From Acidimicrobiaceae bacterium (lineage in GTDB: Bacteria; Actinomycetota; Acidimicrobiia; Acidimicrobiales; RAAP-2), in the NCBI GenBank assembly GCA_027315045.1, contig DAHUZS010000014.1:1-45909 (forward strand): a stretch of DNA of 45,909 nt, given 5' to 3'. The notes beneath the pieces were generated by a model, which worked only from the letters and a program-made list of their open reading frames with translations, was not told the origin of the DNA and did no database searches. Numbering within the stretch: position 1 is the first letter of the stretch; every line of letters starts with the position of its first letter. Positions 15,917-23,596 of this stretch are shown here, one piece after another. Made by a program: the position numbers and the translations under genes.

Positions 15917-17005
15917 CCCAACCGGCGCGTCGGCGAAGAGCAGGTCGGCCAGGGTCCCGAGGCCCTCGAGGTCGTGGACGTCGCCGGCCAGGAGCGGCAC
16001 CCGGGACACCGGGCACTCGGGCAGCTCCTCGAACAGGGCGGCGAGCGACTCATTCTCGGCGGCCACAGTCCGGGCCAGCCGCTCGTGGTTGGCGAGCAGC
16101 GCCGCCAGCGCTCCGGGGCCAACCGCTGTCCCCGTGTCCACCGGGCCGAAGGCAAGGTGCACCCGGTTGACGACCAGGGCCGCCGGCGCCACGCCGGTCT
16201 CGGTCAGCTTGGCGGCGAAGTACGCAGTCTCCTCGATCGAGTCCGGTCGGGGCGAGGTGATGAGCACGTAGGCGGTCGACGGGTCGGCCAGTAGCCGACG
16301 GACTGCCGCCGCCCGGTCCGAGAACCCTTCTTCCATGCCCTCGAAGGCCTGGAAGAAGTCGACGGCGTCCTGGACGATCTCGGCGCCGGCGACCCGCGAG
16401 ATGGTTCGCAAGAGCGCCCTGGTCGCCAGGGACAGCAGCCGCAGCGAGGCCCGCGTCGGCGCCAGGAGCGCCCGAAACAGCCGGTTGTCCAAGAAGCGGG
16501 TCAGCCGACGGGGGGCGTCCAGGAGGTCCAGCGCGTTGCGGGTGGGCGGGGTGTCCACCACGACGAGGTCGAACTGGCCGCTCTCGGTCAGCTCGTAGAG
16601 CTTCTCCATGGCCATGTACTCCTGGGTGCCCGAGAGCATGCCGGTCAGGTCCCGGTAGATCCGGTTCTGCCTGATCGCCTCCGCCTGGGCCTCCGAGCGG
16701 GCGTAACGCGCCACGAGGTCGTCGAAGGTCCCCTTGGTGTCGAGCATGAGCGCGTGCAGGGAGCCGGGGAAGTCGCCTTCGACCGGCGCCGGGACGTTGG
16801 TGAGCGTCGCGACCCCCAAGGCGTCGGCCAGGCGCTTGGCCGGGTCCACGGTGATCACGCAGGCCCGGCGACCCAGCCGGGCCGCGTCCAAGGCGATGAC
16901 CGCCGCGACCGTCGTCTTGCCCACCCCGCCGGGCCCGGCGCACACGATCACTGCGCACTCGGCCACCAGGGCATCGAGGTCCCCCGCCCGCTCCGCTCCG
17001 CTCAC
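15914..17005 (-). CDS. ArsA/Get3-like ATPase, second of a pair
   Basis: 363 residues from GTG at 17005, which overlaps the TGA of the upstream ATPase gene (GTGA). The deviant Walker A is GPGGVGKTT near residue 23. A switch region VDPAKRLAD follows, and VVDTPPTRNALDLL is the Walker B/switch II. The remaining helices resemble Get3/ArsA substrate-binding segments. An earlier start would add a frame full of Arg/Gly/Pro that merely mirrors the upstream gene. Mycobacteria keep the homologous pair Rv3679-Rv3680 next to whiB4, and the same three-gene neighbourhood is seen here. The cargo is unknown; arsenite-binding cysteines of ArsA are not evident. Confidence 0.88.
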   Translation of the reverse strand: MSGAERAGDLDALVAECAVIVCAGPGGVGKTTVAAVIALDAARLGRRACVITVDPAKRLADALGVATLTNVPAPVEGDFPGSLHALMLDTKGTFDDLVARYARSEAQAEAIRQNRIYRDLTGMLSGTQEYMAMEKLYELTESGQFDLVVVDTPPTRNALDLLDAPRRLTRFLDNRLFRALLAPTRASLRLLSLATRALLRTISRVAGAEIVQDAVDFFQAFEGMEEGFSDRAAAVRRLLADPSTAYVLITSPRPDSIEETAYFAAKLTETGVAPAALVVNRVHLAFGPVDTGTAVGPGALAALLANHERLARTVAAENESLAALFEELPECPVSRVPLLAGDVHDLEGLGTLADLLFADAPVG

Positions 17006-17964
17006 GGTGCCTCCGGTCCCAGCCGCTCGATCCCCCCCGCCAAGGCGTCGGCCAGGACCGCCAGCTCGGCCGGGCCGATGCTCTGGACGACCAGCTCGGG
17101 GAGCTCGAGCTGGGGGAGCGGGAGCTCCCGGGCCAGTCGCTCGACCTGGGTGGCTTGGAGGGCGAGGCGGTGCAGGGCGAACTGGCGGGACGCGTCGAGC
17201 GCCGAGAGCTGGTCCGGGGCGAGCTCGACCCGGGCCTCGTCGGCCGCGACGGCCGCTGCGACGGCCAGTTCCGGCACGGCCGGTTCCAGCCCGTTGACCA
17301 CGACCGGGCCCAGCTGCACGCCGGCCTGGTCCTCCAGGCGGTAGGCGGCCTCGATGGTCTCGCTCACCGGCATCTCCTCGGGCAGCGTGACGAGCAGCAC
17401 ACGGCAACGTGCCGGGTCGTTGAGCATCTCGAGGACCTCGGCTGCCTGGGTCCTGATGGGGCCGGCCCGGGCGGCGTCGAGCAGCCCGTTGGCCGAGGTG
17501 AGGAAGGTCACCGCGTGGCCGGTGGCCGGGGCGTCGAGGACGATCAGGTCGGCGACGCCGGCCCGCTCGAGCTGCTTCACCTTGCCGAGGACGAGGACGT
17601 CGCGGATGCCGGGGATGGCGGTCGCCACCACGTCGATGACCCCGGCGGAGACCAGACGACGCGACACCCGTTGGAACCCGTGGTCGCCCAGGTACTCCAA
17701 GAGGGCGTCGTCGGGGGTGATCCAGCGGCCATTGACCCGACCCGTCCCCGCCTCGAACAGCGTGGCGTCCTCGTAGTCGAGCAGGCCGCGGGCACCGAAG
17801 GCGGCCGCCAGGGCCGGACGGCCCTCGAGCTCGATCAAGAGCACCGAGAGGCCGTGGCCGGCGGCCATGCGGGCGATCGCGGCCGCGACCGTCGTCTTGC
17901 CGACCCCGCCCTTGCCGGCGACCACCAGCACCTTGCTCTCGGAGCAGAACCCGGCGACGTCCAT
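17002..17964 (-). CDS. ArsA/Get3-like ATPase, first of a pair
   Basis: 320 residues from ATG at 17964; a TTG at 18006 would add 14. I prefer the ATG because TACGCT sits 8 nt upstream and the family starts close to its P-loop. Walker A is GKGGVGKTT (about residues 18-26). LLIELEGRPALA and IVLDAPATGHAVTFL match the mycobacterial Rv3679-type sequence. It probably forms a heterodimer with the ATPase overlapping its 3' end. It is divergently transcribed from whiB, with which it shares the intergenic region. Confidence 0.87.
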   Translation of the reverse strand: MDVAGFCSESKVLVVAGKGGVGKTTVAAAIARMAAGHGLSVLLIELEGRPALAAAFGARGLLDYEDATLFEAGTGRVNGRWITPDDALLEYLGDHGFQRVSRRLVSAGVIDVVATAIPGIRDVLVLGKVKQLERAGVADLIVLDAPATGHAVTFLTSANGLLDAARAGPIRTQAAEVLEMLNDPARCRVLLVTLPEEMPVSETIEAAYRLEDQAGVQLGPVVVNGLEPAVPELAVAAAVAADEARVELAPDQLSALDASRQFALHRLALQATQVERLARELPLPQLELPELVVQSIGPAELAVLADALAGGIERLGPEAP

Positions 17965-18033
17965 CTGGCCGGAGCGTAGTTCCGGGGACCTCCGATCCCC
18001 GCTCAAATGTGACAGAAGTCCAGTTCAGAGCCC

Positions 18034-18062
18034 TTGTCGCCCCGGTCGCCCAGCACTACCCT
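18034..18062 (+). promoter_or_regulatory. Promoter of whiB (TTGTCG-17-TACCCT)
   Basis: -35 TTGTCG at 18034-18039 and -10 TACCCT at 18057-18062, separated by exactly 17 bp. Transcription would start near 18069, leaving a leader of about 28 nt with a GGGGG ribosome binding site before the ATG at 18097. Confidence 0.6.
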
Positions 18063-18096
18063 TTCTCGCCGGAGGGGAAGAGGGTGGGGGTGGAGT

Positions 18097-18354
18097 ATGC
18101 GTCAGGGCGCTGAAGCCTGGCAGTCGGCCGCCGCGTGTCGGGGCCCGCAGTCCCGAGCGTTCTTTCCTCCTTCGCACGCCGAGCGCAAGGAGGAAAAGCT
18201 GGCCCGTGAAGGGAGGGCCAAATCGATCTGTGCCGAGTGCCGGGTCCGGGTGGACTGCCTCGACTACGCGCTGCGGATCCGGGAGCCCCACGGCATCTGG
18301 GGCGGCCTCAACGAGGCCGAGCGCAAACAGATGATGGAGCGTCGCGCCGGCTGA
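18097..18354 (+). CDS. WhiB-family [4Fe-4S] transcription factor
   Basis: 85 residues from ATG at 18097, preceded by a G-rich ribosome binding site. The four iron-sulfur ligands are C14, C45, C48 and C54 (spacing C-x30-C-x2-C-x5-C). They are followed by the GIWGG turn (residues 66-70) and a basic C-terminus (ERRAG) that binds DNA or sigma factor. An in-frame TTG at 18034 would add 21 residues, but it lies in the -35 box. Its place next to the ArsA-like pair parallels mycobacterial whiB4. It probably senses redox state, O2 or NO. Confidence 0.92.
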   Translation: MRQGAEAWQSAAACRGPQSRAFFPPSHAERKEEKLAREGRAKSICAECRVRVDCLDYALRIREPHGIWGGLNEAERKQMMERRAG

Positions 18355-18357
18355 GGC

Positions 18358-18966
18358 TCAGCGCCGCCGGGGCGTCGTCGTCGTCACCGCCCGCTTCTTG
18401 GCACCCCCCAAACGCGTCGCGCCCGAGAACCGCTGCACCGGCCGGCCGCTCCGGGGGGCCGGTGCAGCGGGCTCCTGGCCCCAGCCGCGCATCGCCGGGA
18501 CCGTGGCCACCACCAAGAGGAGCTGGGCGAAGGTGACGACGTGGACCGTGGTGCACAGCTCGCAGATCGACTTGACGATCAGGAGCTCGGCCGAGATGAG
18601 GTAGAGGACGAAGCCGATCCCCACCACGACCAGGGCCAGCCGGGCCAGGTGCACCCGGCGGTCTGACGCCCGCCACGCCCAGGGCGAGCAGACCCCGGCC
18701 ATGACCACGTAGTAGGCGAGGCCGAGGACGGCCACCGGGATGCCGAACACGTAGGACTGGGGACTGGTGATGACCGCCTCGCAGTTGAACACGCTGTTCG
18801 AGGTGCAGGCCAGGATCTGGTTGCCCACGAAGTGCACCACGGTGAGGTAGGTCGACATCCCGAGCCCGAACAGGGCGAGCACGAAGGAGGTCCAGGCCCG
18901 CCAAGGGGCGGCCGGTTCCACCGGACCGGTCCGGAGGGCCCGGCTCAGGACCGCGATGACGGCCAC
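18358..18966 (-). CDS. Vitamin K epoxide reductase (VKOR)-family membrane protein
   Basis: 202 residues with about five membrane helices. VKOR landmarks are the loop cysteines C54 and C62, a serine/proline-rich segment after them, and the CxxC pair C135-C138 (SICELC) at a helix end. VKORs oxidise thioredoxin-like partners outside the membrane using quinone and take the place of DsbB in actinobacteria. The gene starts 6 nt after the stop of a thioredoxin-like membrane protein, its probable partner. A basic C-terminal tail (KKRAVTTTTPRRR) faces the cytoplasm. It converges with whiB, the two stops being 3 nt apart. Confidence 0.88.
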   Translation of the reverse strand: MAVIAVLSRALRTGPVEPAAPWRAWTSFVLALFGLGMSTYLTVVHFVGNQILACTSNSVFNCEAVITSPQSYVFGIPVAVLGLAYYVVMAGVCSPWAWRASDRRVHLARLALVVVGIGFVLYLISAELLIVKSICELCTTVHVVTFAQLLLVVATVPAMRGWGQEPAAPAPRSGRPVQRFSGATRLGGAKKRAVTTTTPRRR

Positions 18967-18972
18967 GGGGCG

Positions 18973-20079
18973 CTATCCGAGTTTCAGGGCCTTGAGGGCG
19001 GCCTGCACGCCGCCGCTCTGGCACACGGTCGAGGGCTGCATGCCGTCGATCTCGCACACCGCCGCCGACAGGTAGTTGGCGCTGGCCACGATGGCCTGGG
19101 TGATCGGGTTCTTGGCCGACTTCAACCCGGCCGCGATCTCCTCCCGGCTGAGTCCCTGGAGCACGGAGGGGTCGTAGTTCTCCTGTGACAGCACCCGGTT
19201 CCCGAAGTCCATGAACGGGAACGAGAACGTGCCGGCCGTGAGCCCGGAGAAGTAGGTCGGGGAGTTGTACTTCTCCTCCAGCGTCAACTCGGTCTTGGTC
19301 GGGGGCTGGAGGACCTTCCAGTTGCTGGCGGCCGCGTCCCACTGGTTGGAGTAGTACTCGTCGGGCCGGAACACGATGTAGCGGCTGGTGTAGGTGGACT
19401 TGTAGAAGCTGAAGGTCTGGGTGTTGGGATCGACGTCGGTCGCCGACGACTGCATGTTCTGCAGGTTGTGGAAGGTCCCGAACCGCGACAGCGCGACCAC
19501 GAGCGCCCAGCGTTCGGCAGCACAGTGCGGGCAGTACTCGGCCCCGAAGTAGAAGACCCCGGGCAGGGACTTACCGCTCGCGTCGGGGAAGGTGAGCGCC
19601 TTCTGGCCGTTGATGACGATCGGCGGGTAGATGGGCGCCACGCTGGAGGTCACGTTCACGCTGTCGAAGACCGCGGCCGGGACGTGGGCCACCTGGGCCA
19701 CCACCGCCGGGGAGGCCGGCGACGCGGCCGGCCCGCTCTGGGGGGAGGTCGAGCCACCGAACACCTTCAGGGCCACCAGGACCACCACGATCACGATGAC
19801 GAGCGCAGCCGTGCCCCAGGTGAGCAGCGCGGTGGGGGAACGGCGCGGGGCCGAACGCTTGGGCGCCGACCTCGGCCCGTTGCGCCGGGAGCCCTCCGGG
19901 CGCGCCGCCGGGCGGGCGCCGCCCCGCTGGTCGCTGCGCCTCGGCCCCCCGCGGCCGGTACCCGGGGATCCCTCGCCGCGGCGGCCGCCGCGTTGATTCC
20001 CGCCGCCGACCGGGCGCGACCGCTGCTTGCTCTGGTCCTTGTCGGCCTGGGTGCGACCTGATCCGCTGGTGTTGGGCAT
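18973..20079 (-). CDS. DUF929-like thioredoxin-fold membrane protein
   Basis: 368 residues from ATG at 20079. A long basic Gly/Arg/Pro-rich cytoplasmic N-terminus (1-82) is followed by one membrane helix (about 84-106) and an outer domain. That domain contains a thioredoxin-like CPHC active site (C183, C186; [10 protein letters not shown]) and a further cysteine pair near the C-terminus. It looks like the DUF929 family, membrane-anchored thioredoxin-like proteins of archaea and actinobacteria. Together with the VKOR gene directly downstream it forms a probable disulfide-forming pair for exported proteins, such as the Cys-rich ones at 8.6-11.5 kb. Confidence 0.82.
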   Translation of the reverse strand: MPNTSGSGRTQADKDQSKQRSRPVGGGNQRGGRRGEGSPGTGRGGPRRSDQRGGARPAARPEGSRRNGPRSAPKRSAPRRSPTALLTWGTAALVIVIVVVLVALKVFGGSTSPQSGPAASPASPAVVAQVAHVPAAVFDSVNVTSSVAPIYPPIVINGQKALTFPDASGKSLPGVFYFGAEYCPHCAAERWALVVALSRFGTFHNLQNMQSSATDVDPNTQTFSFYKSTYTSRYIVFRPDEYYSNQWDAAASNWKVLQPPTKTELTLEEKYNSPTYFSGLTAGTFSFPFMDFGNRVLSQENYDPSVLQGLSREEIAAGLKSAKNPITQAIVASANYLSAAVCEIDGMQPSTVCQSGGVQAALKALKLG

Positions 20080-20229
20080 CGTGGGGCTTGGCGTCCTCGG
20101 TTCGTCGGAACTGGCCGCCGTCTCCGCCCGGGCGAAGGCAGGGCACGACGACCCGGTCCAGCGTAGACGCGACGCCTGGCGCGACGAGATCGGGAAGCCA
20201 CAGACGCCCGCCATCGGGGATGACCCGGG

Positions 20230-20235
20230 TAACCT
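20230..20235 (+). promoter_or_regulatory. -10 box TAACCT for the Nudix gene (leaderless)
   Basis: TAACCT lies 6 nt before the GTG at 20242. No Shine-Dalgarno sequence fits the remaining gap, so the mRNA probably begins at or next to the start codon. Confidence 0.5.
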
Positions 20236-20241
20236 CGCCCG

Positions 20242-21048
20242 GTGAGCACGGTGCTCGTCCCCCGTCCTGCCGCCACCGTGATGGTGCTCCGAGACGGGCC
20301 GGGCTCCCTCGAGGTCCTCATGCTGCGGCGCCGCCTGAGTTCGGAGTTCGTGCGCGGCGCGTACGTCTTCCCGGGCGGCGCACTGGACGAGGAGGACCGC
20401 CAGCCGGCCATGCTGGCCCGCTGCAGCGGGCGTGACGACGCCCAGGCGAGCCAGGCGCTCGAGCTCGACCAGGGTGGGCTGGGCTACTGGGTCTGCGCCT
20501 TCCGGGAGTGCTTCGAGGAGGCCGGGGTCCTGGTGGCCGACGGTCCCGGTGGCCCGCTCCACTTCGACGACCCCGGCGTCGAGTCCCGCTTCGCCGAGCA
20601 CCGCCGGGCCCTCAACGCCGGTGAGCGATCGTTCTTGGACATCTGCCGCCAGGAGGACCTCACGCTGCCGGCCGACGCCCTCACCTACGTGGGTCACTGG
20701 ATCACCCCCGAGGGTCCGCCGAGGCGCTACGACACCCGGTTCTTCGTCGCGCTGGCGCCGGAGGGCCAGACGGCCATCCACGACCGGGTCGAGACCGTCG
20801 ACCACATGTGGGTGCCGCCGGCCGAGGCCCTCGAGCGCCAGGGGTCCGGCGAGATCGAGCTCATGTTCCCGACGGTCTGGAACCTGCGGCTCCTGGCCCA
20901 GTTCGACCGGGCCGAGCAGCTAGTGGCGTCGGTCTCGGCCCTCGGACCGGTCCCCACGATCCAGCCCCGGGTTGTGATCGACGAGGGGGGCCAGCGCCAG
21001 GTCATGGTCGGCATCGAGCCGCCCGAGCCGGGCGCCGCCGGCGGCTGA
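20242..21048 (+). CDS. Nudix hydrolase, NUDT19/NUDT7-like split Nudix box
   Basis: 268 residues from GTG at 20242. The Nudix box is interrupted: [10 protein letters not shown] (43-52) is separated by about 35 residues from the metal-binding [11 protein letters not shown] (87-97). This insertion is typical of NUDT7/NUDT19-type CoA and nucleotide diphosphatases. The C-terminal half holds the helical region with DTRFFVA and a [12 protein letters not shown] block common to the group. The substrate cannot be read from the sequence. The next gene starts one base after its stop. Confidence 0.87.
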   Translation: MSTVLVPRPAATVMVLRDGPGSLEVLMLRRRLSSEFVRGAYVFPGGALDEEDRQPAMLARCSGRDDAQASQALELDQGGLGYWVCAFRECFEEAGVLVADGPGGPLHFDDPGVESRFAEHRRALNAGERSFLDICRQEDLTLPADALTYVGHWITPEGPPRRYDTRFFVALAPEGQTAIHDRVETVDHMWVPPAEALERQGSGEIELMFPTVWNLRLLAQFDRAEQLVASVSALGPVPTIQPRVVIDEGGQRQVMVGIEPPEPGAAGG

Positions 21049-21049
21049 G

Positions 21050-21946
21050 GTGCCGCCCCGCCCCCTCCCCGACGGCGCCGTCGGCCCGGCCGTCGTCCAC
21101 GGGGAGCCCGTCGAGGTGGCGCCGGGGGTCCTGCGGCTGACCGCCGACAACCCCTCCCAGATGACCGGCCCGGGGACCAACACCTACCTGGTCGGGACCG
21201 AGCAGCTGGTGGTGATCGACCCGGGCCCGGTGCTCGACCCCCACCTCGACGCCATCGTGGACGCGGCCACCGACGTAGGCGGGATCATCCGCTGGATCGC
21301 CGTCACCCACCACCACCCGGACCATGCCCCCGGGGCGGTCCCCCTGGCCGAGCGGACCGGGGCCGAGTTCCTGGCCCACGGTCACGCCGACGGCGTGGAC
21401 CCCGACCGGCGGGTCGGGGAGGGCTTCGTGGTGGAGGCCCCGGACTTCTCCCTGCGGGCCCTCCACACCCCCGGCCACGCGTCGGACCACCTGTGCTGGC
21501 TCCTCGAGGGGCCGGGCCTGCTGTTCTCGGGGGACCACGTGATGCAGGGCTCGACCGTGGTCATCCGGCCGCCCGACGCCAACATGGTCGAGTACCTGGC
21601 CAGCCTGCGACGGCTGCGGTCGCTCGATTCCCCGCTGGCCGCGGTAGCGCCGGGGCACGGCCAACTGATCGGGAGGCCAGCGGCGGCCATCGACGCCATC
21701 GTCGCCCACCGCCTGGAGCGCGAAGAACTGGTCGCCGCGGCGCTGCGGCCGGCCGGTCCGGCCGGCCTCGACGACCTCCTCCCGGCCGTGTACGGCGACG
21801 TGGTCGAGTCGCTCCTGCCGGTGGCCCGGTTCTCGCTGTGGGCACACCTCCAGAAGCTGGCCCTGGACGGCCGGGCCCGGGTGGTGGACGGGGCCGATCC
21901 GCTGGCCTCGACCGAGGCCAGTCGGTGGGAGGCCGTCGGGGATTAG
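21050..21946 (+). CDS. Metallo-beta-lactamase-fold hydrolase, LACTB2-like
   Basis: 298 residues from GTG at 21050, one base after the Nudix stop. The metal site is THHHPDH (H87, H89, D91, H92), followed by LHTPGHASDH and FSGDHVM, then the APGHG motif. The C-terminal winged-helix part (about 225-285) matches LACTB2-type enzymes, which include RNA endonucleases and thioester hydrolases. It probably works with the Nudix enzyme as a two-gene operon. Its stop overlaps that of the Mrp gene running toward it. Confidence 0.87.
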   Translation: MPPRPLPDGAVGPAVVHGEPVEVAPGVLRLTADNPSQMTGPGTNTYLVGTEQLVVIDPGPVLDPHLDAIVDAATDVGGIIRWIAVTHHHPDHAPGAVPLAERTGAEFLAHGHADGVDPDRRVGEGFVVEAPDFSLRALHTPGHASDHLCWLLEGPGLLFSGDHVMQGSTVVIRPPDANMVEYLASLRRLRSLDSPLAAVAPGHGQLIGRPAAAIDAIVAHRLEREELVAAALRPAGPAGLDDLLPAVYGDVVESLLPVARFSLWAHLQKLALDGRARVVDGADPLASTEASRWEAVGD

Positions 21947-23125
21947 CCGACCTCCCGAGCCGAGGGCTCGGGCGCGGTGGCCGCGGCCAGGCGGTCGAGG
22001 AGCCGGGCCGTGCACCCGGAGGCCTCGAGCACCGGGGCCACCTCCTCAGCGACGACCCGGGCCAGCTCGCCGAACGCCTCGGCCAGCTCGTCGGTCCCGA
22101 GGGCCACCGGCATGCCGGCGTCGCCGGCCGAGGAGATCTCGGGGTGCAAGGGGATGCTGCCGATGAGGGGCACCCCGATCTCGGCGGCGAGACGCGCCCC
22201 CCCCCTCGCCGAAGAGCCGGTAGCGCTGGCCGTGCTCGCAGGTGAAGTCGCGCATGTTCTCGATCACCCCGGCCACCCGCAGGTACCCCCGCCGGGCCAT
22301 GTCGGCGGCCCGGGCCGCCACCTTCTGGGCGGCGACCGGGGGAGTGGTAACGAGGAGCAGCTCGGTGCGCGGGAGCATGCGGGCCAACCCCATCTGGACG
22401 TCGCCGGTCCCCGGCGGCAGGTCGATGAGCAGGTAGTCGAGCTCGCCCCACTCGGCGTCTTCGAGGAACTGACGGACCGCCCGGTTGAGGACGAGGCCCC
22501 GCCACATGATCGCCCGGTCCTCATCGGCCAGGAACCCCATGGAGAGGACCTTGACCGAGCCGTCCCCGACCGCGCGCTCGAGGGGGATCATCTTGCCCTT
22601 GCGGGCCTCCACGCCCCCCTCCATGCCGAGCAGCCGGGGGACCGAGAACCCCCAGATGTCGGCGTCGAGCAACCCCACCGTCAGGCCCCGCCGGGCCAGC
22701 GCCACCGCCAGGTTGACCGTGACCGAGGACTTGCCCACCCCGCCCTTCCCCGAACCGACGGCGAGGATCCTCGTGGCCGGGGAGACGCCGGTCTCCGGGG
22801 CGTCCTGGCTGGCCCGCCAACGGGCCCGGCTCATGACCTCGGCCCGGGCCTCGGGGTCCATCTCGCCCATCTGGACGTCGACCTCGCGCACCTGGGGCAG
22901 GGCTAACAGGCGGGCCCGCACGTCCCGGTCGAGCTGGGCCCGCAACGGACAGCCGGCGATGGTGAGGGCCACGTCGACCCGCACCTGCCCGGGTGCGGGC
23001 ACCGAGACCGCCCGGACCATCCCAAGGTCGACCACGTTGTCGCCCAGCTCGGGGTCGATCACCCCGCGCAGTGCGTCGAGGATCTCCTCCTCGGTCGGCC
23101 CCGGGCCGGGCGTCTCCTCCGTCAC
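21943..23125 (-). CDS. mrp: Mrp/NBP35-type Fe-S carrier ATPase, frameshifted in a C9/G9 run
   Basis: Starting at GTG 23125, an N-terminal MIP18/DUF59 domain (EEEILDALRGVIDPELG, residues about 9-80) precedes the P-loop ATPase (VGSGKGGVGKSSVTVNLA, then IDLPPGTGD). As written, the frame derails after LFGEGGG into Arg-rich sequence stopping at 22046. Removing one base from the nine C at 22197-22205 restores ARLAAEIGVPLIGSIPLHP and a normal C-terminus ending at 21943, giving 393 residues. The restored end also meets the stop of the convergent gene neatly. Either the assembly has an extra base or the gene is broken. The family loads Fe-S clusters onto apoproteins, and erpA lies directly divergent. 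Confidence 0.85.
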
Positions 23126-23132
23126 GAGGAGA

Positions 23133-23138
23133 ATTGTA
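23133..23138 (-). promoter_or_regulatory. -10 box TACAAT for mrp (leaderless)
   Basis: A near-consensus TACAAT on the minus strand lies 7 nt before the GTG at 23125, with no Shine-Dalgarno sequence between them. It sets the start codon and excludes the longer in-frame extension to 23224. Confidence 0.6.
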
Positions 23139-23173
23139 GGAGCGGGCGGGCCGACAGCCCGACCGGGCCTGGG

Positions 23174-23179
23174 TAACAT
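23174..23179 (+). promoter_or_regulatory. -10 box TAACAT for erpA
   Basis: TAACAT 29 nt before the ATG at 23209. It leaves a short leader that contains GGGAGG and AGGAG ribosome-binding sequences. It stands back to back with the mrp promoter. Confidence 0.5.
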
Positions 23180-23208
23180 GGGACCGGATCGAAGAGGGAG
23201 GCCAGGAG

Positions 23209-23571
23209 ATGACGCTCGCCACATCGGTCAGCATCGGCAAGAAGCCCGACCCGGTGACGCTCACCGACTTCGCCGCATCCAAGGTGGGCCAGCTCCTCGC
23301 CCAGGAGGAGGGTGAAAGCCTGGTCCTGCGGGTGGCTGTGCGCCCCGGCGGGTGCTCGGGCTACAGCTACGAGATGTTCTTCGACACCGAGGTGGCCGAC
23401 GACGACATCGTCCGCTCCTTCGGGACGGTGTCGGTGGTGGTCGACCCGACCAGCGCCGAGCTGCTGATCGGCTCGACCCTCGACTACAGCGACGGGTTGA
23501 ACGACGCCGGGTTCCACATCACCAACCCCAACGCCACCCGCACCTGCGGCTGCGGGTCCTCCTTCAGCTGA
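23209..23571 (+). CDS. erpA: A-type iron-sulfur cluster carrier (ErpA/IscA family)
   Basis: 120 residues, the usual family size. The three cluster ligands are present: C49 in RPGGCSGYSYEM and C113 and C115 in CGCGSSF. Such proteins receive [2Fe-2S] or [4Fe-4S] clusters and pass them to target enzymes. The gene is divergent from the Mrp-type ATPase and lies 25 nt before a [2Fe-2S] oxidoreductase-like gene, a natural client. The start ATG carries AGGAG directly upstream. Confidence 0.93.
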   Translation: MTLATSVSIGKKPDPVTLTDFAASKVGQLLAQEEGESLVLRVAVRPGGCSGYSYEMFFDTEVADDDIVRSFGTVSVVVDPTSAELLIGSTLDYSDGLNDAGFHITNPNATRTCGCGSSFS

Positions 23572-23596
23572 GCCCCGGCCCTCCGGGGGGCCGGCC

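Noticed and set aside
17008-17407. N-terminal extension of the second ArsA-like ATPase
   Set aside because: It reads Arg/Gly/Pro-rich shadow of the upstream gene; the GTGA overlap at 17002-17005 and the near-terminal P-loop fit the family better.
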